NCBI GenBank assembly: GCA_902496345.1
Contig: CABVAP010000015.1
Span: 1-25,410 of the forward strand
Source: an uncultured Eubacteriales bacterium
Lineage (GTDB): Bacteria > Bacillota > Clostridia > Lachnospirales > CAG-274
DNA length: 25,410 nucleotides
Direction: 5' to 3'
Part shown: in pieces, positions 1 to 7,419 of the stretch
Position numbering within the stretch: the first letter of the stretch is position 1
Layout: the number at the start of each line of letters is the position of its first letter
The notes under the pieces: model-generated
What the model saw: the letters and a program-made list of their open reading frames with translations, nothing else
Told to the model about the DNA's origin: nothing
The model's database searches: none
Program-made: the position numbers and the translations under genes

Positions 1-21
1 CCTTTTCAAAGGCTTGTGGGT

Positions 22-65
22 GTGGGCAACGCCCACGGTTTTAAGGGGTTTGGGGCAACGCCCCA
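22..65. repeat. Two GC-rich palindromes, one after the other
   Basis: Two short perfect hairpins follow each other: GTGGGC-AAC-GCCCAC (22-36) and TGGGGC-AAC-GCCCCA (51-65). Both are followed by CGGTnTTA, so they look like two copies of one repeat about 29 bp apart. They stand out against the AT-rich surroundings. They lie beyond the 3' end of bioY and could end its transcript, but no long T-run follows on the minus strand. No gene is seen in 1-101. Confidence 0.6.
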
Positions 66-101
66 CGGTCTTAGACAACCCCCATATTTGCAACTCATTG
101 T

Positions 102-659
102 TTAAATAAAACGTTTGAGGCGAGATTTTAAAGGGGTAGTTAAAATAATAGCTATTATAATTTTAGCAGTATCGCCAGGGATAAAAGGGATAACTCCAGC
201 AGCTAAAGCTTTGTCAAAATCAAGATTGTTGAGATAGGATAACCAAATTGTTCCGAGTAAATAGCATAAAATTGTTCCGATAACCATTCCTAAAACAAGA
301 ATTGCTGTTCTAATAACTTTGTTGTCAGAAACACGGTTTCCGATGTTTTCGCCTATAGATGTACCTAATGAACAGAATAAATAGCCGAATAAATAACCTC
401 CTGTAGGCCCTACAAGATAGGCAAATCCACCTTGACCTTGAGAAAATACAGGAAGACCGACTGCACCAAGAAGTATAAATATAATAACGCCCATAAATGA
501 TTTTTTTGTTCCTAAAAGTATCGCAAATATGTAAATGACAAAGTTGCCGAGGGCAATAGGTACGGGACTTATAGGTAAGTATATTGTTAATGGACTAAGC
601 ACGCACAAAACGGCCGTAAGAAGTGCAATTTGTGTAATGTTTTTAACGTTTGAATTCAT
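102..659 (-). CDS. bioY: Biotin transporter substrate-binding component BioY
   Basis: 185-aa integral membrane protein with about six hydrophobic segments. It matches the BioY family (S component of an ECF vitamin transporter, or a stand-alone biotin carrier): a first helix rich in small residues, the loop LTIYLPISPVPIALGN, and the glycine-rich centre GLPVFSQGQGGFAYLVGPTG, a region typical of BioY. It captures biotin at the cytoplasmic membrane and works with the EcfA/A'/T module, which is not in this window. The start is taken at 659 because AAAGGTGA lies 7 nt upstream; an in-frame ATG at 677 overlaps that ribosome site and has none of its own. It follows bioB by about 43 bp on the same strand, so the pair is probably one biotin-controlled transcript (inference). 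Confidence 0.93.
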   Translation of the reverse strand: MNSNVKNITQIALLTAVLCVLSPLTIYLPISPVPIALGNFVIYIFAILLGTKKSFMGVIIFILLGAVGLPVFSQGQGGFAYLVGPTGGYLFGYLFCSLGTSIGENIGNRVSDNKVIRTAILVLGMVIGTILCYLLGTIWLSYLNNLDFDKALAAGVIPFIPGDTAKIIIAIILTTPLKSRLKRFI

Positions 660-702
660 AATAAAATCACCTTTCATTTTTATAGCATAAATTTTTATAT
701 TT

Positions 703-1671
703 TTAATTTAAATTATCTAATTCAGTTTTAACTTTTTCTCTGAGTTCAAAGTCACTTTTTATAGAAGTTCCTGTTGTTGTTAACATATCACCTGTTATAG
801 TAGCATCGGCACCAGATAAAAAGCCTCTTTTTCCTCCCTCTTTAATTAATGCTCGACCAGCTGCAAGCCTTATTTCTTTTTCGGGATTGATGAATCTAAA
901 TATACCTATAGTTCTTATTATTTCGTCTTCTGTAAGACTTTCATAGTTTTCTAATGCAGTTCCTTTAACTGGGAGCAAAGCATTTATAGGGATAGAATTG
1001 ACATCAAGTTCGGCAAGTTCAAGTGCCATATCTATTCTATCATTAAAACTTTCACCCATTCCGATTATTCCACCTGAACAGACTTCAAGACCAGCCTTTT
1101 TTGCCGCTTTAATACAGTTTATTTTGTCGTCAAATGTATGTGTTGTGCATATATTAGGGAAAAAGTTTCTTGATGTTTCGATATTTGCGTGGATACGTGT
1201 AACTCCACTTTGTTTAAGTTTCATAAAATCATCATAATCAAGAAGTCCAAACGATGCACAAAGTTTAATATCACACTCTTTCGATAAAACATTGAAAGTT
1301 TTAACAGCTTTGTCAAAATCATCTCCTGATAATTTTCTTCCGGCTGTAACTATAGAGTACCAGTCAATACCGTTTTCGGCTCTTTTTTTACAATCATCAA
1401 GTATTTCATCTGTTTCAAGGAAAGAATGAATTTTAAAACCTGTATGATTATGGGCTGATTGGGCACAGAATTTACAATTTTCTTTACACCCACCACCTTT
1501 ACCATTGATTATTGTACAAAAATTAATCGAATTATCTCTAAAATGTTGCCTTATTTTGTTTGCATAAAAACTAAGTTCGTCTAAATCACAATCAATTAAA
1601 AAATCTAAATCATCATTTTTTGAAAGACGTTTGTTATTTTTTATTATTTCTTCTGCAAGTTTAGCCATCAT
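703..1671 (-). CDS. bioB: Biotin synthase (radical SAM)
   Basis: 322-aa BioB. It inserts sulfur into dethiobiotin to make biotin, using S-adenosylmethionine and iron-sulfur clusters. The radical SAM motif CX3CX2C is C62-x3-C66-x2-C69 (GGGCKENCKFCAQS), followed by the family signatures SGGIIGMGE, the NALLPVKGT stretch, and LAAGRA near the C-terminus. The length is normal for the family. The start at 1671 has AAAGGTGG upstream with a 9-nt gap; a second ATG follows directly (MMAKL) and could be used instead. It is the first gene of the pair with bioY. No bioA, bioD or bioF is present here, so the organism may make biotin from imported dethiobiotin or have those genes elsewhere. A BirA-type operator overlaps its promoter. 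Confidence 0.96.
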   Translation of the reverse strand: MMAKLAEEIIKNNKRLSKNDDLDFLIDCDLDELSFYANKIRQHFRDNSINFCTIINGKGGGCKENCKFCAQSAHNHTGFKIHSFLETDEILDDCKKRAENGIDWYSIVTAGRKLSGDDFDKAVKTFNVLSKECDIKLCASFGLLDYDDFMKLKQSGVTRIHANIETSRNFFPNICTTHTFDDKINCIKAAKKAGLEVCSGGIIGMGESFNDRIDMALELAELDVNSIPINALLPVKGTALENYESLTEDEIIRTIGIFRFINPEKEIRLAAGRALIKEGGKRGFLSGADATITGDMLTTTGTSIKSDFELREKVKTELDNLN

Positions 1672-1708
1672 AATTGTCTACCACCTTTTGAAAAATAAGT
1701 TTACATTT

Positions 1709-1737
1709 ATTTTACTACTAGGTTTTTTGATTGTCAA
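1709..1737 (-). promoter_or_regulatory. Promoter of bioB-bioY
   Basis: On the minus strand TTGACA (1737-1732) is followed after exactly 17 nt by TAAAAT (1714-1709), a near-consensus housekeeping sigma promoter. It lies about 40 nt upstream of the bioB start. Its -35 box is inside the right arm of the BirA-type operator, so a bound repressor would block RNA polymerase. Confidence 0.8.
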
Positions 1738-1762
1738 CCCTATACTTATTATAGGTAAACAA
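1731..1762 (-). promoter_or_regulatory. BirA-type biotin operator
   Basis: On the minus strand: TTGTTTACC, a 14-nt spacer, then GGTTGACAA. The arms are inverted copies (TTGTTTACC and TTGTCAACC on opposite strands). This agrees with the known BirA operator pattern, TTGTnAACC-N14/15-GGTTnACAA-like, in Gram-positive bacteria. It overlaps the -35 box of the bioB promoter. The inference is repression of bioB-bioY by a BirA carrying biotinyl-AMP; a birA gene is not in this window. Confidence 0.85.
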
Positions 1763-1835
1763 TTAAGATGTATATATTTTAAGCTACAATCACAATGCGT
1801 AAGATAACATACAGATATTTATTTTTTGCACAAAA

Positions 1836-1867
1836 AAAACTACCACAACTAATGTTGTGGTAGTTTT
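1836..1867 (-). terminator. Intrinsic terminator, probably of the ychF transcript
   Basis: Perfect 14-bp stem (arms 1836-1849 and 1854-1867) with a 4-nt loop, followed on the minus strand by a run of eight T. It lies 370 bp beyond the ychF stop, after the repeat array, and just before the bioB promoter. On the plus strand only four T follow, so minus-strand use is favoured. Confidence 0.8.
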
Positions 1868-1870
1868 AGG

Positions 1871-2236
1871 TTTCCGAAAATTTTTTTCGTTAATTTTTTG
1901 TAAAAACTGCGTTTTTATAAAAAATCAAATCACTCTGAAAATTTCGGCGTAATTTATTCTCGAAATTTTCTTTCACTGATTTCTTAAAAAAATGCAATTC
2001 TTTCAAACTTTGTTTGAATTGCAGGCAAAAGACTTGCCAGCAATCAAAGTGCATTTTTTCTGCAAAATCAAACCGTTCTGAAAATTTCGGCGTAATTTAT
2101 TCTCGAAATTTTCTTTCACTGATTTCTTGAAAAAATGCAATTCTTTCAAACTTTGTTTGAATTGCAGGCAAAAGACTTGCCAGCAATCAAAGTGCATTTT
2201 TTCTGCAAAATCAAACCGTTCTGAAAATTTCGGCGT
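1871..2236 (-). repeat. Tandem array of ~143-bp structured repeats (locus 1)
   Basis: Two almost identical 143-bp units (2236-2094 and 2093-1951 on the minus strand) start two bases after the ychF stop codon. A shrunken third copy (1950 to about 1871) keeps the outer arms but lacks the central hairpins. Each unit starts ACGCCGAAATTTT and folds into nested arms: CGAAATTTTC with GAAAATTTCG, TGATTT with AAATCA, and GAAAAAATGCA with TGCATTTTTTC. Two inner hairpins follow, GGCAA/TTGCC and TTCAAAC-AAA-GTTTGAA. The two full units differ by about one base, which suggests recent duplication. Open reading frames inside the array are translations of the repeat, and I see no gene in 1763-2238. Confidence 0.9.
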
Positions 2237-2238
2237 AA

Positions 2239-3336
2239 CTATACATTAAATCTGAAAAGAATTACATCTCCGTCTTTAACAACATACTCTTTTCCTTCGC
2301 TTCGCACAAGACCTTGTTCTTTTGCTGCGTTATAGCTTCCAAGTCTAGTAAGGTCATCGTATGTAACAACTTCTGCTCTGATGAAACCTCTTTCAAAATC
2401 ACTATGGATTTTTCCGGCTGCACCAGGTGCTTTTGTACCATTAGTGATGGTCCAAGCACGAACCTCTTTAACACCAGCAGTTAAGTAACTTATAAGCCCT
2501 AAAAGTCTATATCCGGCTGTTATAAGTCTATCAAGACCACTTTGGTCAGTACCTAAGTCATTTAAAAACATTTTCTTTTCTTCAGCATCAAGCTCGGCGA
2601 TTTCTTCTTCGATTTTTGCACAAACAACAAAAATTTCTGAACCCTCTTCTTTTGCAAATTCTCTAACTTGCTGTACATAAGGGTTGCTTGCTCCGTCATC
2701 AGCAAGGTCTTCTTCAGAGACATTTGCTGCGTAAATAACAGGTTTATAAGTAAGCAAAGTAAGGCTTTCAACAAATGCTATTTCGTCAGGGTCATCAAAT
2801 TCGATTGTTCTTGCATTTTTTCCGTCTTCAAGCACTTCTTTGATTTTAAGAAGAATGTCAAGCTCTTTTTTAAGAGATTTGTCGGCTTTAGCAGCTTTCT
2901 CTGTTTTTGAAATTCTTCTTTCAATAACATCAAGGTCAGAGAAAATAAGTTCCATATTAATAGTTTCAATATCTCTTATAGGGTCAACGCTAGAATCAAC
3001 GTGAACAATGTTAGAGTTTTCAAAACAACGAACAACGTGAACAATAGCATCAACTTCACGGATATGTGAGAGGAATTTGTTACCAAGGCCTTCACCTTTA
3101 CTTGCACCTTTTACAAGTCCGGCGATGTCAACAAATTCGATTACAGCAGGGGTAACTTTTTCTGTTTTATACATATCAGCAAGTACATCAAGACGTTTGT
3201 CAGGAACAGGAACGATACCAACATTTGGGTCGATAGTACAGAATGGATAGTTTGCTGATTCTGCCCCACCTTGAGTTAAAGAGTTAAAAAGCGTACTTTT
3301 ACCAACGTTTGGTAATCCTACGATACCTAATTTCAT
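2239..3336 (-). CDS. ychF: Redox/ribosome-associated GTPase YchF (OLA1 family)
   Basis: 365-aa YchF, a universally conserved Obg-superfamily P-loop NTPase that can hydrolyse ATP and associates with ribosomes; its exact role in this organism is unknown. The G1/P-loop is GLPNVGKST near the N-terminus, G3 is DIAGLVKGASKGEGLGNKFL, and the G4 position reads YAANVSEED in place of NKxD, as expected for the ATP-preferring YchF group. A coiled-coil region (SKTEKAAKADKSLKKELD) and a C-terminal TGS domain (ITNGTKAPGAAGKIHSDFERGFIRAEV, split over lines) complete the family layout. Length and ends are normal. AAAGG lies 12 nt before the start, and a 3-codon out-of-frame reading frame sits in between. The 61-aa gene lies 141 bp upstream on the same strand. 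Confidence 0.97.
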   Translation of the reverse strand: MKLGIVGLPNVGKSTLFNSLTQGGAESANYPFCTIDPNVGIVPVPDKRLDVLADMYKTEKVTPAVIEFVDIAGLVKGASKGEGLGNKFLSHIREVDAIVHVVRCFENSNIVHVDSSVDPIRDIETINMELIFSDLDVIERRISKTEKAAKADKSLKKELDILLKIKEVLEDGKNARTIEFDDPDEIAFVESLTLLTYKPVIYAANVSEEDLADDGASNPYVQQVREFAKEEGSEIFVVCAKIEEEIAELDAEEKKMFLNDLGTDQSGLDRLITAGYRLLGLISYLTAGVKEVRAWTITNGTKAPGAAGKIHSDFERGFIRAEVVTYDDLTRLGSYNAAKEQGLVRSEGKEYVVKDGDVILFRFNV

Positions 3337-3477
3337 AATTTCATAATTCCTTTCAGTTGTAAATTCTCAAAATAAAAAGGCAACCTGAACAAGCTAGTCT
3401 AGCTTTACTATAGAAAACCAAAGTTTGTAAAGTCAGTATTACCCTTTTATTTTTGTATTTTCATTTTTTATAAATAA

Positions 3478-3663
3478 TTAATCGTGTTTACCTAAAATAT
3501 ATCCTACCAAAAGACCTTTTATAAAAGCTAAAACCACTACTGCAACGCTAACACAGATAAGTAAGTTTTTCTTTTTCTTAGGAATGAAGATTCCGTTTTT
3601 AGGTGACATTTCAATTTGTTTTTGAACTGCTCTATAATGTTTTTTTGCTCTTGCGTATGCCAT
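3478..3663 (-). CDS. Small single-pass membrane protein, unknown function
   Basis: 61 aa, unrecognised. The N-terminal half is basic and hydrophilic (MAYARAKKHYRAVQKQIEMS) and is followed by a lysine cluster (PKKKKN). One hydrophobic helix of about 24 residues (roughly 32-56) follows, with a short tail GKHD. This is a tail-anchored-like layout with the basic half probably in the cytoplasm, by the positive-inside rule. The gene is real by its signals: AAGGAGG lies 8 nt before the ATG, and a good promoter lies about 60 nt upstream. It is transcribed toward ychF, and no terminator is visible in the 141-bp gap, so read-through is possible. No function can be given. Confidence 0.75.
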   Translation of the reverse strand: MAYARAKKHYRAVQKQIEMSPKNGIFIPKKKKNLLICVSVAVVVLAFIKGLLVGYILGKHD

Positions 3664-3715
3664 TTTAAAAACCTCCTTAAAAATTTCCTTATTTTTTCTA
3701 TAATATTATACTACA

Positions 3716-3744
3716 ATATTAACATATTTTAAAACACATTTCAA
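3716..3744 (-). promoter_or_regulatory. Promoter of the 61-aa membrane protein gene (and perhaps ychF)
   Basis: On the minus strand TTGAAA (3744-3739), a 17-nt spacer and TAATAT (3721-3716). A second TATAAT-like hexamer follows shortly downstream. The site lies about 55-80 nt before the ATG of the small gene. Confidence 0.65.
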
Positions 3745-3811
3745 ACTATATTTCAAGATTTTTTTATATATTACTGTAAAATTAATTTTTTATAACATTT
3801 TCATTAAAATA

Positions 3812-3840
3812 TTAAATAAAACGTTTTTTTATGATATAAT
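3812..3840 (+). promoter_or_regulatory. Promoter of the LRR protein gene
   Basis: Perfect TATAAT at 3835-3840 with the extended -10 TG (TGATATAAT) and a weak -35 (TTAAAT, 3812-3817) at 17-nt spacing. It lies about 88 nt before the ATG of the secreted LRR protein and is divergent from the small membrane protein's promoter. Confidence 0.65.
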
Positions 3841-3927
3841 GAAATCAAGTAAATGTATAAAGACAAAAAAATTCAAATTTTTATACAAAAATAAATTAGG
3901 ACCTAACAAGAAAGGAAGATGTGACGT

Positions 3928-6015
3928 ATGAAAAAAAATAATATAAAAAAATTTATATCATTGGCACTTTGTAGCTGTGTTATTGCATCGGCAAATTCAA
4001 TTACAGCATTTGCTGACAGTCCTGTTTTTGATATAAATATACCAGAATATTCATCAAACGCACCTTATGCAACATCAAATGGAATAGTTTATAACTTTTT
4101 AAAAAAAGCAGGTGCTGTTTCTCTTGGTGAGGTTGCTGTTGGAAATAACTCATCTCTTGACGCAGAGGAAGTTGTAATTCCAGATGTGATAACAATCAAA
4201 GGTAAATCTTATGCTGTAACAAAAATTGAAAATGGTGCATTTTCATCAAACAAAAAAATCAAGAAAATATCTTTTGGCAAAAGTGTAAAAAATGTAAGTG
4301 CATCAGCTTTTTTAAACTGTCCGTCATTAGAGGAAATAAACGTATCTGCTGATAGTCCTTATTTTAAGTCAGATAACGGTGTTTTATACGGTTCAGCATA
4401 CAAAAGTTTAATAAAATACCCAGATGCAATAGCTTCAACGACATATACAGTAAGAGATGAAACTACAGAAATTAATGACTATGCTTTTTATAGTGCTGAT
4501 AATCTTACAGATGTGACTTTACCATCAAATTTATTTAAAATGGGTGCTTTTGTTTTTGCAAATTGCCCAGTGTTGACTAATATAAAAATGGGCGTAAATG
4601 TTTTAGAAATAGGTGATTATGCTTTTTATAAATCAACACTTAGAACAATAAATTTATCTCCAACAATAACATCTATCGGAAAAGGTGCTTTTGCATTTAC
4701 AGAGGTATCTAAAATTAGTATACCTTCAAATATGGAAACAATTCAGACAGCAACTTTTTATAGTTGTGAGAATTTGGGCGAAGTGTCTTTCGGAAATGGC
4801 ACTAAATATATAAACGATTACGCTTTCGCGAATACAAATCTTTCTTCTGCAACTTTATCAAATTCAATTTTAGAACTTGGAAATTATGCTTTTGCTGAAT
4901 GTGCAAACTTGAAAACAATTTCATTAAGCCAGCAATTAAAAACAATTGGTGATTATGCTTTTTATAATTGTAAATCAGTAAAAACAATTGATTTACCAAA
5001 AATGCTTTCAAAATTGGGCGATGAAGTATTTACAGGTTGTACATCATTAGAAACATTTACAGCAACAAAGGGTAATCCAACAGCTTGTACAGTTGAAAGT
5101 GGAATTTTATATAACAGCAACGTAACAACACTTATACATTACCCATCAGCAAATATAGCTTCTGTTTTTACAATTCCATCAAGTGTAAGTAAAATAGAAG
5201 ATAATGCCCTTGCTGATTGTAAATATATAAATGAGTTTAACATAAATTCAACAGAAAAACATTTTGATATAGTTGACGGTGTTTTATACAACTATCAATT
5301 GACAGAATTAATTAAATACCCACTCGGAAAAGGTGGAAGCGACATAACTATCCCTGATACAGTTAGAAAAATCGCAAACAACGCATTTAAAAACACCGGC
5401 ATTTCTGGGGTAGTAAATCTACCTTACGAATTAGAGGAAATAGGCGATTTTGCTTTTGAGGGTTGTACAGGTATTTCGTCATTTAATATAAATAATGGTG
5501 TAAACTTCTACACAGAAAACGGTGTACTTTATTCAAAAGATAAAACAAAATTAATCCAATATCCTGGGAAAAATTCATCAGACACAGTTATTATACCGGA
5601 TACAGTAAAAGAAATTGGTATCGGTGCATTTAGCAACTTAAAATTAAGCTCTGTAACTTTAAATGAAAATCTTGAAAAAATCGATGATTACGCATTTGCA
5701 AATACAAAAATTTCAGAAATTACATTGCCAAGTAAATTGACTGAAATTGGTGATTACGCATTTACAAAAACAAACATTGCAAAAATTACATTCCCAGATT
5801 CAATAACTACAATTGGCGACTATGCGTTTAAAGATTGCTCTGCTTTAAGCTCTGTAGAATTTATGTCTAAAAATCCACCAGAAATATTGCAAAGTAACGC
5901 ATTTTTCAATTGCCCTAACTTTGCAGTAATTAAACTTCCAGCTGGTGCGTCTTCAGATTATTTAGAAAAAATATTATCACTTAATATTGACAACGTAGAA
6001 AACTATATAAAATAA
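3928..6015 (+). CDS. Secreted leucine-rich-repeat surface protein (BspA/TpLRR type)
   Basis: 695 aa. A Sec signal peptide (about 1-30: basic start, hydrophobic core, likely cleavage after AFA) is followed almost entirely by BspA-like LRR units of the form IxxxAFxxCxxLxxIxLPxxVxxIGDYAF. The repeat blocks are interrupted four times by a module with NGVLY...LIKYP (near residues 149, 389, 449 and 530), also common in this family. No LPXTG motif, SLH domain or C-terminal membrane anchor is visible, so it is probably released or held by other means. Such proteins bind host or microbial surfaces in some species, but the ligand here is unknown. AAAGGA lies 11 nt upstream of the ATG, and the next gene, also exported, starts 34 bp downstream. 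Confidence 0.9.
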   Translation: MKKNNIKKFISLALCSCVIASANSITAFADSPVFDINIPEYSSNAPYATSNGIVYNFLKKAGAVSLGEVAVGNNSSLDAEEVVIPDVITIKGKSYAVTKIENGAFSSNKKIKKISFGKSVKNVSASAFLNCPSLEEINVSADSPYFKSDNGVLYGSAYKSLIKYPDAIASTTYTVRDETTEINDYAFYSADNLTDVTLPSNLFKMGAFVFANCPVLTNIKMGVNVLEIGDYAFYKSTLRTINLSPTITSIGKGAFAFTEVSKISIPSNMETIQTATFYSCENLGEVSFGNGTKYINDYAFANTNLSSATLSNSILELGNYAFAECANLKTISLSQQLKTIGDYAFYNCKSVKTIDLPKMLSKLGDEVFTGCTSLETFTATKGNPTACTVESGILYNSNVTTLIHYPSANIASVFTIPSSVSKIEDNALADCKYINEFNINSTEKHFDIVDGVLYNYQLTELIKYPLGKGGSDITIPDTVRKIANNAFKNTGISGVVNLPYELEEIGDFAFEGCTGISSFNINNGVNFYTENGVLYSKDKTKLIQYPGKNSSDTVIIPDTVKEIGIGAFSNLKLSSVTLNENLEKIDDYAFANTKISEITLPSKLTEIGDYAFTKTNIAKITFPDSITTIGDYAFKDCSALSSVEFMSKNPPEILQSNAFFNCPNFAVIKLPAGASSDYLEKILSLNIDNVENYIK

Positions 6016-6049
6016 TTTAAAATAATATACTTAGAGAGGTGTTGACAAA

Positions 6050-7255
6050 ATGTTAAAGAAAATAACAGCTTGCATTACAGCTATCGTTATGAGCGTATCT
6101 TGTATGTCATTTATGGTGTATGCAAATAGTAATGATTTCAAAACTTTTTATTCTGAACTTGAAAAGGCTAAATTTGAAAAATCGTCATTTAACTATACAC
6201 AAGATACTCTTTATGGAAATATGATTGATTTTAAAAATGGTGTAATTGGGGGCAAAATTGCCGATTTTGACAATGATACTAAAAATGAACTTCTTGTATT
6301 TAGAATTGAAAAAGGTGGCGAAAAATTAGAAACACCTGACATCTATGACAGAAATAAATCTACAGGAACCGTTATAGCTGAAATGTATGAAGAAAAAAAC
6401 GGCGAGATAGTTCTTGCTGATAGTTTTTCAACATCAGAGTTTTTAAACTCTGACGCTGGAGAATATGAGTTCTTTATAAAAGAAACAAACGGCAAAAAAT
6501 ATATATGTGTTGAAAATATGTCATATTCAACTTGCTTTGCTGACGGTATAATTTTCGATGTGCAGATATGCTCTTACAACGGAACTAATTTTGAAAACAA
6601 GCTTTCTTTTAATGGTGGAGGTTCGGCGTTTGAGTTCGATACCTACTACACAGATGAAATGAACAAGTTTAGAGAATTAGGTTTTGATAAATCTGTAAAT
6701 GAAATGATAGATGGTTATACAATAATAAACTTTGCAAAATATGAAGACAATGTTGAAAAAATAGTAGAGTTTTTAACTACATCAAACAGTACGTCACTTG
6801 GCGAAATATATGGTTATTCTAATTTGGAAGAAACTGTTGTTGCCCACGGAATAGTAAATGTAATAATGAACAATTATACAAACATAGACAACACATCTAG
6901 TGCATTAAAAAATATTACCGTTATTTTGAACGGAAAAGAACTTTCTTTTGAGCAACCACCATATATTGAAAATGGAACAACAATGGTCCCTATGCGTGCT
7001 ATCTTTGAGGCACTTGGTGCAAATATTTCATTTGATGCAGATAGCAAAACTATAACATCAACAAAAGACGGTAAAACCGTTTCTATAATCCTTGGATATA
7101 ACATAGCAACTGTAAATTCAAAAAATATAAAATTAAGTGTTAGTCCTAAAAGTGTAAACGGCTATTCAATGGTACCTTTGAGATTTGTGTCAGAGGCCTT
7201 TGGTGCAAAAGTTGAATATAACGGTATAGATAAAATTATTACTATAACATTGTAG
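6050..7255 (+). CDS. Exported protein with C-terminal copper amine oxidase N-like (stalk) domain
   Basis: 401 aa. A signal peptide (about 1-26, ending VYA) precedes a unique region of about 230 residues that I do not recognise. It contains DFDNDTKNELLVFRIE, which resembles a calcium-binding/FG-GAP-like DxDxDxxxEL loop. The last ~115 residues (about 287-401) match the Cu_amine_oxidN1-type fold used as an envelope stalk in Clostridia: ITVILNGKEL, then TTMVPMRAIFEALGA, and again YSMVPLRFVSEAFGAKV. No enzyme domain is visible, and the domain name does not imply oxidase activity. GAGAGGTG lies just before the ATG. It probably shares a transcript with the LRR gene, ending at the hairpin 35 bp beyond the stop. 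Confidence 0.82.
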   Translation: MLKKITACITAIVMSVSCMSFMVYANSNDFKTFYSELEKAKFEKSSFNYTQDTLYGNMIDFKNGVIGGKIADFDNDTKNELLVFRIEKGGEKLETPDIYDRNKSTGTVIAEMYEEKNGEIVLADSFSTSEFLNSDAGEYEFFIKETNGKKYICVENMSYSTCFADGIIFDVQICSYNGTNFENKLSFNGGGSAFEFDTYYTDEMNKFRELGFDKSVNEMIDGYTIINFAKYEDNVEKIVEFLTTSNSTSLGEIYGYSNLEETVVAHGIVNVIMNNYTNIDNTSSALKNITVILNGKELSFEQPPYIENGTTMVPMRAIFEALGANISFDADSKTITSTKDGKTVSIILGYNIATVNSKNIKLSVSPKSVNGYSMVPLRFVSEAFGAKVEYNGIDKIITITL

Positions 7256-7289
7256 TAATAAAATAAATAATAAAATAAATTGAATTAAT

Positions 7290-7322
7290 AAAAGCTCTTG
7301 AGAGAAACTCTCAAGAGCTTTT
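7290..7322. terminator. Bidirectional terminator between the stalk protein gene and thiC
   Basis: Perfect 15-bp stem (AAAAGCTCTTGAGAG, AAA loop, complementary arm), starting with AAAA and ending in TTTT, so a short T-run follows on either strand. It closes the plus-strand LRR/stalk pair and can also stop thiC, which ends at 7420 on the minus strand. A smaller hairpin (GTGGA/TCCAC) follows near 7330-7345. Confidence 0.85.
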
Positions 7323-7419
7323 AAAGATAGTGGAGATTTGTCCACAATATTTTATGTGCTAGGTTTTAAGTAACTTTAAAACTAAGGTGGGGCAAAGTTC
7401 CTCTGTCCTCTTTTTACTT

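Noticed and set aside
2003..2197. Open frame of 64 codons inside the repeat array behind ychF
   Set aside because: It is a translation of the structured repeat, as shown by its own internal repetition (LIAGKSFACNS); it has no ribosome site.
1935..2236. Regularly spaced direct repeats suggesting a CRISPR array
   Set aside because: The whole 143-bp unit repeats, with no unique spacers, and no cas genes are near.
6874..7104. Open frame antisense to the stalk domain
   Set aside because: Shadow of the real gene in the opposite strand, with no signals of its own.
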